A stretch of 64,000 nt of DNA from Orychophragmus violaceus. Taxonomy: Eukaryota > Streptophyta > Magnoliopsida > Brassicales > Brassicaceae. Both the position numbers and the translations under genes were made by a program. The notes beneath the pieces were generated by a model, which was not told where the DNA came from, made no database searches, and was given only the letters and a program-made list of their open reading frames with translations. Positions 23,585 through 35,523 of this stretch are shown piece after piece. The stretch is from NCBI GenBank assembly GCA_030180135.1, contig CM058236.1, positions 63,329,728-63,393,727 on the forward strand. The letters are read 5' to 3'. The first letter of the stretch is position 1, and every line of letters begins with the position of its first letter.

Positions 23585-26500
23585 TTCAATTTTTTTTTTT
23601 TAGTTACAGGCCCATTATGTTAAAGGCCCATATGACCACATGAGACATAGGTCTTTCACGTCCAAGTCGACGATTGCTCTGCTCTTCTTTTTTTTTCGTT
23701 CTGTAGTTACAGAGCTTTTCATAGGGTTTTTAAAATTCTGAAAAAAAATTTTTTGTGTGATTAGTGATTCAGAATTAGAAAGGTATGTGTGACTTTATTA
23801 TTACTTATTTGTTTAATTTCGTTTTAGTTTTCTAAATCAAAGTTTTGTTCATATGTATCTTCACCTTCAAGTTTAATGTTTTTCCAAGCTTTTTGTTTTC
23901 ATGTCTGCAATTATTCTGTTTATTATGTTGCTATATTGATTATAGGTTTTGTAGTGGGACTGTTGGATCAATTAATATGTTTATATGACTGTAGACAGTA
24001 TGCTAATTCAATTTTTTTTTTTTTTTGTAGAAGAATGTCTCCTCCTTTGTGTGGAGCTAATGATACAAGAAAAAGGAAGCAGATACAAGAAGACTCTACC
24101 AATACTATTTTCAAGTATCTGAAGAAAAAATCTGCAAATTCTGGAACTTCTGAATCTGAAGTAATTAGTATTCAAGGAGATAAGGCTGAAGAGATACATG
24201 TGGATTCAACTGATCTGGTCCTTAACGATGTAAATGAGTTTCAGAACAAAGAGAAAGAAGAAGATGATGTTTTCAATGAGGAGAACACAAGTGGACAGAA
24301 TGAAGAAGTACCTACTGATTTATCTGATCCAGGAAATTGGGGAAACATTGACATGAAATTAAGATATTTTTTGGTTCAGAAGGGTCCTTCGACAAGGCTA
24401 TCAACTAACTATCGGTTTCCCAAAGATAGAATTGGTAGACATTTCTCTCTATCATTCTACACCAGAGATATGATAAATGGCGAGAAACAAGATAGAAGAT
24501 GGTTGATTTACTCAAAAGCTTTGGACAAAGTCTTTTGTTTCTGTTGTAAGTTGTTTAGACATGACAAAACTGGTGGTTACATGGCAACTAACGGGTACAG
24601 TGACTGGAGAAATCTTTCAAAGCGACTCAAAGAACATGAAGGCAGCCATGATCACATTGTTTGTATGACTCGTTGGGCAGAGTTAGAGTTCAGGCTGCAA
24701 AAGAATCAAACGATTGATAAGCATGTTCAAGAAGAAATAAACAGAGAGAAAAATCATTGGAGAGAAGTACTGATAAGGATAATTTCATTGGTGAAGACTC
24801 TAGCTAAAAACAATTTAGCATTTCGAGGAGATAATGACAAGATTAGCCAGGAAAGAAATGGAAATTTTATGAGTTTTGTTGAAATGATTGCAGAGTTTGA
24901 TGCGGTTATGAGAGAGCATATTAGGCGATCTGAAGCAACAAAGGTATATTCTCATTATCTAAGTCCCAAGATTCAAAATGAGTTGATATCTATGTTGTCC
25001 AATGAGATTAGACGTATGATCATAAAGACGATTCATGCGTCGAAGTACTTCTCCATAATTCTTGATTGTACTCCAGATATTAGTCATAAAGAACAGATGA
25101 CTTTGATTATTCGATGCGTAGATGTTTCTTCAACGCCAACTAAGATTGAAGAATTCTTTTTGACATATCTGAAAGTGGATGATAAGTCAGGAAAAGGGTT
25201 ATTCTCTACGGTTCAAGAGGCATTGATTGATCTGGGGTTAGAGATTGATGATGTGAGGGGACAAGGCTACGATAACGGATCTAACATGAAAGGAAAAAAT
25301 AAGGGAGTACAAAGAAGGTTTCTGGAAATTAATCCAAGAGCATTCTTCACACCATGTGGTTGTCATAGCCTCAACCTTGTGCTTTGTGATATAGCATATT
25401 CTTCCACAAAGGCTGTGTCTTTTTTTGGAATTATTCAGCGAATATATTGTTTGTTTGCATCTTCAACAAACAGGTGGGATATATTCAAAGAGAATGTAGA
25501 CGGTTTAACACTTAAATCTCTATCTCAAACTCGTTGGGAGAGCCATCTAGAAAGTGTCAAAGCAATACGGTTTCAGGCTCCTAAAATACAAGAAGCTTTA
25601 CTTTCCTTGGCTGATAGTACCGACGATCCAAAAACAAGAAGTGAAGCTGAATCTCTTGCTATGAGTGAAACACATGGAATTGGAGGGTTTGAGTTTCTTT
25701 TTGGTATGATTATTTGGTATGATCTTCAAGCTGTTGTCAACAGAGTGAGCAAGACTTTACAATCAGTGGACATTGATATTGATGTTGCTATTATTGAACT
25801 GAAAGGACTTGTTTCATACTTCAAGAAATACAGAGAGACGGGATTTGAACAAGCAAAGTCTGAGGCTGTAAGAATTGCAGAGGCTATGAAGATAGAAGCT
25901 GGATTTCCTGTGAAAAAAGAAGAGGCTGATTAGAAGAAATAAGCATTTTGATGACGATTCTGCACAAGTGGATGAGAATATGGATTTATCACCAGAGGAT
26001 GATTTCAGGGTTAATTACTTCTTCACACTCATTGATCAAGCTCTAGTTTCTCTTGAGTCAAAGTTTGAACAATTCCAAAGGTATGAGAAAACTTTTGGAT
26101 TTTTGTTTGATTTAAAGAAACTGATATCAGCAAGTGATGAAGACTTGAGAGCATCATGCTTGAACCTTGAAGATTCTCTAAAGCATGGTATGAATTCTGA
26201 TATAGATGGAGGTGATTTGTTTCTGGAACTAAAAGTTATACGGGAGGTGTTATCAGAAGATGTTGTGAAATCTATTGATGTGCTAGACTTTTTGAAAAGA
26301 ATGGGAGGTTGTTCTAATACATGGATTGCTTACCGAATATTGTTGACCATTCCAGTATCAGTTGCTTCTGCTGAAAGAAGTTTTTCTAAGTTGAAGCTAA
26401 TCAAGAATTATTTGAGGTCTACTATGTCACAAGAGAGATTAAATGGGTTAGCCATATTGTCGATTGAGAAAGCGATGCTTGCAAAACTCGACTATGCTAC

Positions 26501-26723
26501 TTTGATGGATGATTTTGCAGGAAAGAGTGCAAGGAGGATCATATTCAAGAAGTAGTATTTTGTTAAACATTTTTATAATTTTAGATGTTATGAAAAATTC
26601 TAGTTGGTCTTTTTCATGTTTTGTTTCTTGGAGACGTTGAGTTTTTCATTTCGAATTCTGTTTTTTAATGTTTTGTTTCTTGGATATGTTGAGTTTTTCA
26701 TAAGAGGGCACCATTTCTAATCT
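23585..26723 (+). mobile_element. hAT transposon (TTF-zinc-finger/ZMYM-like group)
   Basis: It is inserted in the antisense ORF. The flanks GGCTTACG (23577-23584) and CGCTTACG (26724-26731) match at 7 of 8 bases, the hAT duplication length, and removing the insert with one copy restores the reading frame of the host ORF. Terminal inverted repeats are weak: ...TTAG(x)ACAGGCCCATTATG on the left against TTAGAAATGGTGCCCTCTTATG read inward from the right. It contains a nearly complete transposase gene. Confidence 0.75.
24035..26555 (+). pseudogene. hAT transposase with TTF-type zinc finger (one frameshift)
   Basis: ATG at 24035 follows a T-rich acceptor (ttttgtag), implying a leader intron. Domains in order: acidic linker; TTF-type zinc finger (VFCFCCKLF, GSHDHI) near residues 165-215; DUF4371-like RNase H core with ILDCTPDIS (first Asp) and GQGYDNGSNM (second Asp); CGCHSLNLVLCD; and the C-terminal dimerisation domain (VASAERSFSKLKLIKNYLR with catalytic Glu). 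About 840 codons. The frame breaks once: an extra A in the A-run near 25912-25917 leads to TAG at 25931-25933, and the other frame continues to 26555. It would cut and paste hAT ends; this copy is just barely dead. Confidence 0.85.
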
Positions 26724-26731
26724 CGCTTACG

Positions 26732-28089
26732 ACCTATAATAATTTTGGAACGGCCATGGGCGTGCCGATTCCTCAATCGGTGCTGTATCAACTTACCGCG
26801 TATGAGCTGGAGATTAATGCCAAGGTCGATGCGATGGATGTCCTGGTGAAGGAAGATCTAAAATTCACCCTCTCCCCAACTCGGCATCCTTTGTCTCGAT
26901 CTCTCCGCCGAGATTCTCCAGTTCCTATCCCAAAGGATATTAACGAGTTCGGGACCAACCACGGGTTAATTCCTCCTGGGAATCTTCCCGTCCAGTCGCC
27001 TCAAGTCGAGAATCCGGAGACTCAACGCATCCCTCGATGTTCAAGACGCGAACGCTAAAGATGGGGAAGCCGAGAAGACTGCCGAGGTGGAGAAGACGGT
27101 AGAGACCGAGCTTGGAGCCGTTTAGACTTCTGTTCTCTCCTTATTTTGTTTTAAGTATTTTGTAACTTTAATCATGTTTTGTCTATGTAAGCTTCTCCTT
27201 TTCTGAAGGAGGTACTCTCAGTTTTTATTTAAAGCACGTTTATCTTTCGTTACCTGATTACCATTCTGTTTTTAATCGGACCGTTCTATGTTTCCTTTAA
27301 CTCGTTAGCACGAATTAAGATGAACAGTGATTAGAATGTGATCCGGTGTAGGATGAACAAATTTACAATTGTGAGGCTTATGCGTGCTCGGCTTACTCGT
27401 TCTAGGGACAGGCGAATGTGCGAGGCTTAAGTGCTCGGCTTATTTGTTATCGCCTACCTCAGAGAACATACGGGTAAGGACCCGGGTTTTTAGTGCGAGA
27501 CGGTTCCTCACCGCGATATGCATCTCGCGTGCAAGGAAGACCACACTCCTGGTCAGGGAGCGCGATGCTGATATTGCGAGTCTTATTGGATGCTCGGCTT
27601 ACAGTCAATGCTTGTATTGCTTTGCTTGACTTTTGCGAACTAAGGAGCTCGGCTTTTTCAGTCTGACTTCTTGAAACTCTAGGACAAAACTTTATCTTGG
27701 CATAAGTTAGAAAATTGTCAATAATAATAACTCGGCATAAGTTAAAAAGAATAGTAACTCGGCATAAGTTAAGAAGGTTAATAACTCTACATAAGTTAAA
27801 AAGGATAATAACTCGGCATAAGTTAAAAAGAATAGTAACTCGGCATAAGTTAAGAAGGTTAATAACTCGGCATAAGTTAAAAAGAATAGTAACTCGGCAT
27901 AATTTAAGAAGGTTAATTTGGTAAGGAAAACTAACTCGGCGTAAAATGATGTTGATTCGGCTGGAAGTACTTCTAACTCGGCATAAGTTGGAAAAATAAA
28001 AAAATTATTAAGTTTGTGACTGTGCCGGTAAGGGCTGCCTACGTATCTTCCGGAGAAGAATAAAGTCACTCGTAGTTCATACATAGTAT
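26732..28089. other. End of antisense ORF and spacer of the Tat-like element
   Basis: After the antisense ORF tail (to about 27122) there is about 1 kb without coding sequence, including poly-T/AT-rich 3' UTR-like DNA and the minisatellite at 27697-27960. RT, RNase H and integrase, expected here in a full Tat element, are absent. Confidence 0.6.
27697..27960. repeat. 27-bp minisatellite (aactcggcataagttaaaaa type)
   Basis: Eight to nine tandem units of about 27 bp, each containing ctcggcataagttaa followed by aagaaggtt or aaagaatag. Because the period is a multiple of three, both strands look open, which explains the repetitive ORFs at 27715-27924 and 27707-28084. I do not regard those as coding. 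Confidence 0.85.
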
Positions 28090-28633
28090 TTTTTTATGCT
28101 GAGGTGAAATAGCCATGGGGTGCCGAGAATGGCATTGTAAATAGTCGGCTTGTCAATAACATGGAACTTCACCAATCTGTTGACCCCGCTAGCATAAACA
28201 GGTAACTTGATCGTTCCAATCGTGTATGTCGTCTCGCTCGTGAATCCGGTGAGTGGCTTAGCCTTTTGATTTATGTCTTCCTCTTGATTTCCATTTTCTT
28301 CAACGTATCTAGGAAGATTAAATCGATAGAACTGCCAGTGTCAACTAGGATTCGAGATACCTGACAGCTTCCGATGAGGAGTTCGACTACCAACGGATCG
28401 TTATGAGGATAATGAGTTCCCCAGAGATCTTGTTCGGTAAAGATAACATGCGGGTCGTCGGAGAGGATCGGTTGTGGTGCGTTTTGTGCGGCCAATGCCT
28501 TGCGCTCGTATCCTCTGATTGACCAAACCGAGTCGTTTACCGAAATTAAACCACCAATTATCATGTTGATTCTTCGCATGAATTTTGGGGCTTCACCTTC
28601 TTCCTCCTCCTGGTCGTCACGGTTACGTTTCAA
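28090..28633 (-). pseudogene. Tat-like aspartic protease
   Basis: The minus strand shows RRINMIIGGL, PLVVELLIGSCQVSRILVDTGSSIDLIFLDTL (DTGSS active site) and, beyond the stop near 28271, PLTGFTSETTYTIGTIKLP and YNAILGTPWL, completing the retropepsin fold. A stop or shift at about 28271 separates the halves. Nothing of RT follows; the pol deletion begins right after this domain. Confidence 0.8.
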
Positions 28634-28639
28634 AGCTAC

Positions 28640-30429
28640 GCTTTTAATGCGGCGTTGCTGTTTGCCTTGTTTAGGTGACTGATCACCGGCATGTTCTTCC
28701 CGACTTCGTTGTGATTCGTCCCTTAGCTCATAGAAAGATGCCTTAATCTTGCCGCTCTTGATTCAGGCATATAATGAATCTTTGAGGGTCCGACAAGCTG
28801 AAGTGTTATGCGATGTAGTCTTGTGATACTAGCAATACTTTTCTTCTGACTCGGAAGCGGTTTGCGGCGTTGTATCCTTGTCCTCCTTGCTCCACTTGTT
28901 CCAAGGTTTGGATGGACGTTGACTTCCAGAGTTGCCGAACACCATCGTTGTATTTGTTCCTTTCTCATAGTGTTGTCTCGGTTCTCGATCCTCCTTTTTA
29001 TCGGTTTTCTTAGTGGAGCCGTACTTCTTGGCCAAGGCCACTTTTTGTTCATCTAGCTTGATAAACTTGTTTGCTCGATGAAGGACATCCTCGATAGTCA
29101 GTGGCGGGTTGAGAACCATGTCTTGGTAGAAAGGGGTTTCATGCCATACAGCGTTCATTAGAGCCGCGATAGTGAATTTATCTGGGTCCTCGGCGTGCGA
29201 GATGGTTGTCTTGAAGCGATCTATGAAGGCTTGCAACGTCTCTTTCTTCTCTTGTGACATTGACATCAGCGTGTTTAGCGACGTATCCTTATTCACATAG
29301 ACGAAGTGATGTCGCACGAAAGCTCGTGTTAGGCCAGAGAAGCTGTTGATCGACTCAGGTGGAAGTCGAGAGAACCAGGTCAAAGCATCTCCTTATAAGG
29401 TTTCAGCGAACTGCTGGTAAAAGCTGATATCGCGTTCTCTGGTCGATGAGAACCGTGATTTTGACGCCATGATTTTGAAAGTAGTTAAGTGAGAAGCGGG
29501 ATCTTTTGTACCGTTATACGTCATTTGTCGGACATACGTATTCGTGATATGTGAGGTGAAAGGTGTCCTCTGAGTCTCCTCGATGATTCAGCCAATCTAT
29601 GGAGCGGATCCTTTGACACTGTCAACCTCGACCTTGAGTTCTTTGAGGGTATCTCTGAGCTCGGTTAATTGTCTTTCGACCTGACTGGGATTTGCCCCCC
29701 GGGTAGATGTTTCACGGATCTCCTCGTGAGATGTCCCTCGCTCACGATGATGACGATCTCGGCGTGAGTCACGCTCTCTGCGCGAGCTTCTTCTGTGCCG
29801 AGATTCGTGCTCGTCCCGTTCATACTCATCATCTAGATCTCTATAAGGTGAATATCGCTCGTGATAAGAGTCATCATGTCTTTGATGCGAGTCTTTCTTG
29901 GGTTCGTTCTTTGAGTCCTGTTTTTGGTGCGAGTCTTGCTCACGCTCATCCTCCCGATCTCGCCCTCGGTGCGAGTCTTTCTTAGGTTTTTTGTTCGGAT
30001 CTTGCTCCCGGCGCGGATCTCCTTCGGGTATGTCGTAGACTAATCGTCTAAAGACGTTTCCCTTTGCCTTGGGAGGAATGACACGTTGGGATTTTGATGG
30101 ATATCTAGACTGTTGATCGGAGAAAATTTTATCCTGCTCAGTCTGCAACTGGTCGATTTTCTCCGTGAACTCCTTTAGCAAATCGTTCTGGGAATCGATT
30201 TTGGCAATCAGAGTGGCCAGAACGGAGTCTTGGTCGACTTGTTCTGCCGTGTCATCGTCCGGTGGGATATACCTGTTGTCCTTTTGTTTTTTCCAGATTT
30301 AGGGTCTCGTGGCTGTTTGTCGTTGAGTGCCCCAATCTCGCCATCAGAATCACTTGGTTCGTGATCACTTAGCTCGCAATCGACCCTAGGATTGTCCTCA
30401 GGGTCAATATCGCCACGGTTTCCATACAT
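28640..30429 (-). pseudogene. Tat-like gag
   Basis: Likely start ATG at 30429 (MYGNRGDIDPEDNP). Then come a coiled-coil (LKEFTEKIDQLQTEQDKI), a highly charged Arg/Asp/His-rich linker (about 29740-30000) and the Retrotrans_gag core (WFSRLPPESINSFSGLTRAF, QEKKETLQAFIDRFK, AALMNAVWHETPFYQ, TIEDVLHRANKFI). Frameshifts or stops lie near 30210, 29590, 29385 and 28830. It should build capsids in the family; here broken, though the core is clear. Confidence 0.8.
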
Positions 30430-30455
30430 CTTGAGTTCAGAAATTTCTTAAGAAA

Positions 30456-30473
30456 TCCCCACAGTCGGCGCCA
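30456..30473 (-). other. Primer-binding site of the Tat-like element
   Basis: The plus strand reads tccccacagtcggcgcca, two bases from the right LTR. The same site with one base changed (cccacagacggcgcca) lies at 60125-60143 in the other Tat element. The tRNA was not identified with confidence. Confidence 0.7.
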
Positions 30474-30475
30474 AT

Positions 30476-31007
30476 TGTTGATTTCGTAACTCGGCCTATC
30501 CAAAGATAGAAAGAGTTTTAGGGTTTCTTGAGGGATTCTTAAAGAAGAGTTTGAGAACTCGGCGAGAGAATGGAATTAGGGTTTCTAGCTAGGTTTCCGG
30601 GAAGAAACAAAGCGGCTGAGAAAGATGTTTAGGTCGTCGGAGAGTAATTAGGTCTAAATCGGTTTTAGCTAAGAACTCTCAGAAAACTATAATGAAAATT
30701 GGCTGATTTATTGAATAAACTCGATGCCCTTATATAGGTTTACAGAAGTCGGTTTAACAGAATAGGAAAACCTAAAATAATATCGAATATTTCCTAAAAT
30801 CTCGGCGCGAATATCCTTGAGTGTATCTTCTCACTCGGCGTGTTGAGCACGCGCGCCGTTTTCCTTTTTTGCCTTTGCCTTCCTTCGTAACCTAATCTCG
30901 TTAAGTCGTTGGGCCGAGTCGGGACAACTAAAATCTACTTTCCTTATTGGGCCGACCTAAATTCCTGAATGGGTCATTTGGGAAAGGTGTTAATCTTGAC
31001 TCCAACA
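30476..31007 (-). repeat. Tat-like 5' LTR (right)
   Basis: 532 bp, TGTTGATTTCG...CTCCAACA, followed by the TAAAT duplication. Confidence 0.9.
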
Positions 31008-31012
31008 TAAAT

Positions 31013-33687
31013 CTATAAAATAGTTTATAGTATATTTTAAATGTGAATATGATGATGATTAAGTGCTTCCGATAAATTATTGATCAAGTAATTTTGTTTG
31101 GTATCATAATGTTTGATTATATTTTAATAATTAATATTTTATTTTAATGGTTGCGGTCAGAAATATAAAAATCAAATTATGATCTTATGTTGCAAATTTG
31201 AGATGAATTTTTTTTCTTAACATACATAGGTTAGAAACTATGATTTCGAACGAGATAAATAAAATAGGTATAATTTTTTGAACTATTTGTTATTATTAAT
31301 AAAATTGAACTATATTTTACTTAATGTTGTCTATCTAAATTTGTAACGGGACTATATACTCAAAATAACAATTGAAAATTATTTTACAAATACACATCCG
31401 ATAATGTAACTAATAATATCATTGTAGAAAAAAATCACTCGAGTTTAAATTTTGTTAGTATATAATTATTTTAATAGTATTAAAAATATAACTGATCTAT
31501 TTTAATTTAACAAATCTGTTTTATAATTTAAATATATATATATAAGTATTTTTTCATGAATAATTATATTGATGTTATTATTGATAAAATTAATGTCAAA
31601 TCATGTTCGTATAACTTATATATTTTGCTATGTTAACGGATCTTCAGTGTCTAATACCTCTAAATTTTGGTCATTTTGGTAACAATTTGAATGGTTTCTT
31701 CTTGCATATTCAAGATTCGGTAAAAATATTCAATTTCAAAAGGAATTATAGAATTGTGTGACTAATCAACACATAATTTTAAATTCGTTCAGGTTCTTTA
31801 ACAAATAACACAAGTGAGATTTATTTAGTTACATGAGCTTATAATTTTTAAATTTGTATAATTCTAAAAACGTAATAACCACTAAAAAGTACAAATTAAC
31901 ATATACAATATTGCATATAGAACTATGCCCGCATATGTGAAAATTTAGTTGTATGTATGTTTTAAACAAAAAAATCGGACAAAGTAACTTAAACTAAATT
32001 CATATTAATTTCATGCAAATGCATGTGTATGGTGTTTTCTTAACTATATTATTATTTATTTTTTACATCCAAATTTTATTTAATTCGATTAATCTTCCGT
32101 ATAAACATCAAATATACATTGCTTTGGTACCAATGATTAAAAATGATAGATATTTTGAGGGTATTTGATTTATTTACTTCACAGTTTTTTATGGAAATGA
32201 TATATATATTGATTTCAAAATATCACTAATCTCTCATTTTCTAATTGTAAGCTCAACAAAAAAGACAATTATTAATTTTAAGCTCAACAAGCGTGTTATA
32301 TATATTAAATTATTTTTGATATAGAATGTTTCAAATAACACAAAATATATGAAAAGATGCAAAATGGTGTTTGTGATTATTGATAAATGTCAAAAATGCA
32401 TCTGTCTAGAAATATAATGTTTGTAGGAGAGTTGGCAAACAAACATGTTAATATCTAAAATTATAAATTATAATTTGTAAAATGATCCAGACATCGAACC
32501 GGACTGAGTTCCAGGTCACAAGGTTATTGGACCAACCGCTGGTCGACTACAGGTCATAAATAAATGAGATTTTTACATATAATTATGTATATACATAAAT
32601 ATAATGTTGAGACTATTCAATATTTTTAATAATAATTAATTATCATATTTTAATTATTATAAAATATATTTCCGTTAGAGATGATACGTTTCGCTGGAAA
32701 AAAGTTCTAATAATATTTCAACTACTATAACCCTATATTTATCGTAATCAAACATTATATTTCGCTTAAAAGGTTAAAAAGTTCAGTAACCGGGTTAATC
32801 GGTTCGACCCGTTCATCGAGTCACAAATAAACCGCGGGTTTCTGGGTTTTGTGGGTTTATAACTTAACGATTTTTCATATGACATGACCTGAGATATCTA
32901 GCAGGTCATCAGGTTTACCAGTCCGGCCACAGGTTTGGGTCGGATTTCAAAAAAAGTTATAATTAACAATAGTTTTATCAAAAATTTCATGCCCGCACAT
33001 CCGTGTATAATCGATTTTTTCCACGCGGAGCACATTCATTGGTGGAAGAAGATGCGTCTTAAATGAGGGCGGGAAATTTTTAATATACAAATATGAAACC
33101 GAAAATATGTCTAAAAAATAAAAAATATTTATCTACGGCTATTAACTTTTCCATACATACAATGTTATAATGTTTTTCGTATCTGTATATAATTATTATT
33201 TTATGCATACGAATGTAACAATTTCGATGTGCATATAAAATGATGAATAAAATCTTATACTATCTCGATCAAAAAAAACTTAAATCATGTATTGTCTTGC
33301 CACTAAACAAATAAATACACATAAATTAACTAACAAACAAAATAATGCCCGGACATGCGTCCGGATCGATCACTTAGTAATAATTTTAGAAAAACAATAA
33401 ATGAATCTTAAAAGCAAAATCTCTTGTATAAAAAATGGAGAGAGTATTTAATTATCTTGATTATTGGGCTGTAAATAACAAAAGATTTCATAATTTTACC
33501 GACTTTTACTGTTTCTCCGAAATTAGAAACATTAATCAAATTATTTTATTTTTTTTAAATGAGAGTATCTCAAAATTTGACCAGGTGACAATGAGCTCCT
33601 AGAATTTGACCAAAACAAAGATCATCAAGAACCTCAAGTTTCAAGTATGACCTTCTGCTGCTGCTAAACACTCGCCCAAAGGAAACG
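31013..33687. other. AT-rich intergenic DNA, repeat scraps
   Basis: About 2.7 kb with no gene recognised. Stretches at 32485-32555 and 32760-32960 (ccgggttaatcggttcgaccc, ggtcatcaggtttaccagtccggcc) and the phrases gcccgcacatccgtg (about 32991) and gcccggacatgcgtccgg (about 33347) look like worn repeat sequence, but no termini could be defined. The last 50-100 bp form the promoter/5' UTR of the following gene. Confidence 0.45.
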
Positions 33688-34954
33688 ATGTCGTTTTGGT
33701 CGCTCGTTCTTCCATCTCCTCCTTCCCTATCTGCTAAGCCTCTCAATGACAACGGTAGGCTCGATCGTTATCTCGTGCGAGCTTCTTCCGATGTTCCCGA
33801 TTTCCTCTCTGCTGATTGGTACAACTGCTCATCTTTCCCTTCTTTGATCTCTCTTAACTCAATTTTCTATGGATTTCAAGCTACGAAAAGGCAGATTCGA
33901 CGGATTAAGTAGCTCTCGCTTTAATCAATTGATGTAGCTAAAAGATCAAAATTCAATTTTGTTTGGCTTAGCATTTAGAATCGTTCTATAAATTCCAAAA
34001 TTCGATTTTTACTGATTTCACAGGTTGGAGAGTCGTAGGAAACGTCCTTTTGGCCCAAGACTAGATGTAATGATACGCTCTTTACTTTTTATAAGTCGAT
34101 ATTGATTTGTCTCTGTTATAGTGTACTGATCCGAGTTCATAGCTTGTTTGTAATAGTTTAGTGCTGAAGATGCTGTTCGACATCAGCTTGATGCATTGAA
34201 ATATAACGACCATCCTCGTTATGATTATGGCATTGAGGTCATGTATCGGGTAAAAACTTCATTACCGAAACCTCCTTGATTATTACAGCTTTTGTGAATG
34301 TTTTTGACATCATTTGTCGGAAAAAAAAACAGTTTGCTGGATTCGACCCATTTGAGAGATCCACCTATTTCGGTCCTTTCTTTGATCTAGGACAGGTTAC
34401 TTTCAACACTTTGATGATCATATTGTTCTCTAGATACTAGCTAGCTGAAGGCTCTCATCTTCTTGCTCTTGTTGGTTGGTGCAGTTTGAAAGGTTTAGGC
34501 GTATCTTTCACCACTCGTCTTACCGTGTATTGCTTGGTCACAAGGACAGACAAATATTAAGTAGTTTGTTAGTTGAAGAGGTATATCTAATCTCCGTTTT
34601 TGAAGATGTTACTACAATCATTATAGAGTTTCTCTTGTTTGTCTCATGAGATCCTCTTTTATTTCGATAAACTGGTATGTACAGAATCGTTTCAAGCAGA
34701 GGATTTGGATTCAAGGCAATCGACCTGAGGAAGAAGAGATATTTGAATTCACAATGTTCCAGGTTGGTTCCTATGTTAGTGATAAAAGTTTTGAAATTGT
34801 TAATACTTAATACTAGGTGGATTTATGATCATGATAAAATATGAAATCGATTTGTGGTTATTGGCAGCGTATAGGCGGTTCATGGGATGGTTATTGGTTA
34901 ACGGAGAGCTTGCTTCATGATGGAGATGTGTTTTCAGGAGGGATGGCTTACTGA
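33688..34954 (+). CDS. Conserved plant protein of unknown function, plastid-type N-terminus
   Basis: Seven exons with clean GT-AG borders: 33688-33818, 34024-34066, 34157-34249, 34333-34395, 34485-34580, 34685-34762, 34868-34954. They join in frame to 196 codons without a stop. The N-terminus (MSFWSLVLPSPPSLSAKP) is Ser/Pro-rich with few acids, as in chloroplast transit peptides. The body is compact: FSAEDAVRHQLDALKYND, GIEVMYRFAGFDPFERSTYF, FERFRRIFHHSSYRVLLGHK, RIGGSWDGYWLTESLLHDGD. I recognise it as a conserved land-plant family; from memory the Arabidopsis member (At2g25605) lies beside a V-ATPase c'' gene, as here. No enzymatic motif seen. It is convergent with the c'' gene. It looks intact. 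Confidence 0.85.
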
Positions 34955-35523
34955 TTCAACGGCATACCTTATATTAATCATATGCATAAATGTTGGGACA
35001 AGGTCTTGTAAGTTTATGTTAATATTATACGCGATTAGAATTAGATGTTATACTATTTATTTTAGAACAAAACGAACATATTAGCTTCTTGTTACTCTAT
35101 ACTGATGGCATACAGCTTTGTTTGGTACTTGCATACATTTGGTGTTGTAAACTTTTCAATTGCATTTCCTAAGCAAAAAAGGTTTGTAAATCATTAACGC
35201 AACGCTATTTGACAAAAGAATAATGTATTTATAAACGTAAACACATAAATTAATGTTTGAAACAATCGAGGCTTTAGAGTTTGACTTCATTCAGTGATGA
35301 ACAACATACCATATACAAACTCTTTATAAGAGAGAGCAAACATGAAGAGGTTTCTCCAAGTGACTTACTCCCAAGTTTGATCACACATGGGTTTTCCTCG
35401 ACACAAGCTGTCGATATTACATGGAAGAAGATAAACAAACATGTGTAATACTTACCGGAGTTTTGAAAATATATTTGTAAAAAAGATGAGCACAAGATTA
35501 TAGTAAGTTACCAGTTTATATAT
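34955..35523. other. Shared 3' intergenic region of two convergent genes
   Basis: About 570 bp between the stop codons of two converging genes; 3' UTRs expected. A small minus-strand ORF at 35274-35495 has no family features. Confidence 0.5.

Larger units (their letters stand above)
21260..27122 (+). pseudogene. Tat antisense ORF (Transposase_28-like), split by a hAT element
   Basis: Plus-strand coding pieces run opposite to gag. A Ser-rich N-terminus (MSLIRCSEKKDKE at 21260) is followed by a conserved block (RPWTPPPCYVCLYESYF, LWLTLPDLLVSYCARR, HVISQLSATAVRHMVG) resembling the Pfam family 'putative gypsy type transposon' (PF04195). Then come basic linker exons and a coiled-coil part (23114-23584). 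The coding frame resumes after the hAT insertion (TYNNFGTAMGVPIPQ, 26732 on). Intron-like borders separate several blocks, for example around 22140-22180, 22315-22400 and 23048-23113. In-frame stops (e.g. TAG at 21434-21436) and shifts make it a pseudogene. Function unknown; the second Tat element carries a homologue at 50753-52947. Confidence 0.7.
20293..31007 (-). mobile_element. Non-autonomous Tat-like gypsy element (gag-protease plus antisense ORF)
   Basis: Two 532-bp LTRs (20293-20824, 30476-31007; about 22 differences by eye, roughly 4%) with TGTTG...CAACA ends and a perfect 5-bp duplication TAAAT (20288-20292, 31008-31012). The polypurine tract is inside the left LTR and the primer site inside the right, so the element runs on the minus strand. 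It encodes gag and a retropepsin (28090-30429) but no RT, RNase H or integrase. Between protease and 3' LTR lies a plus-strand (antisense) ORF as in Tat-lineage elements, interrupted by a hAT transposon. Without pol it would depend on a relative in trans. Confidence 0.9.

Noticed and set aside
27707..28084. Repetitive ORFs on both strands (RHKLKRIVT / FLTYAELL repeats)
   Set aside because: By-product of a minisatellite with a period divisible by three.
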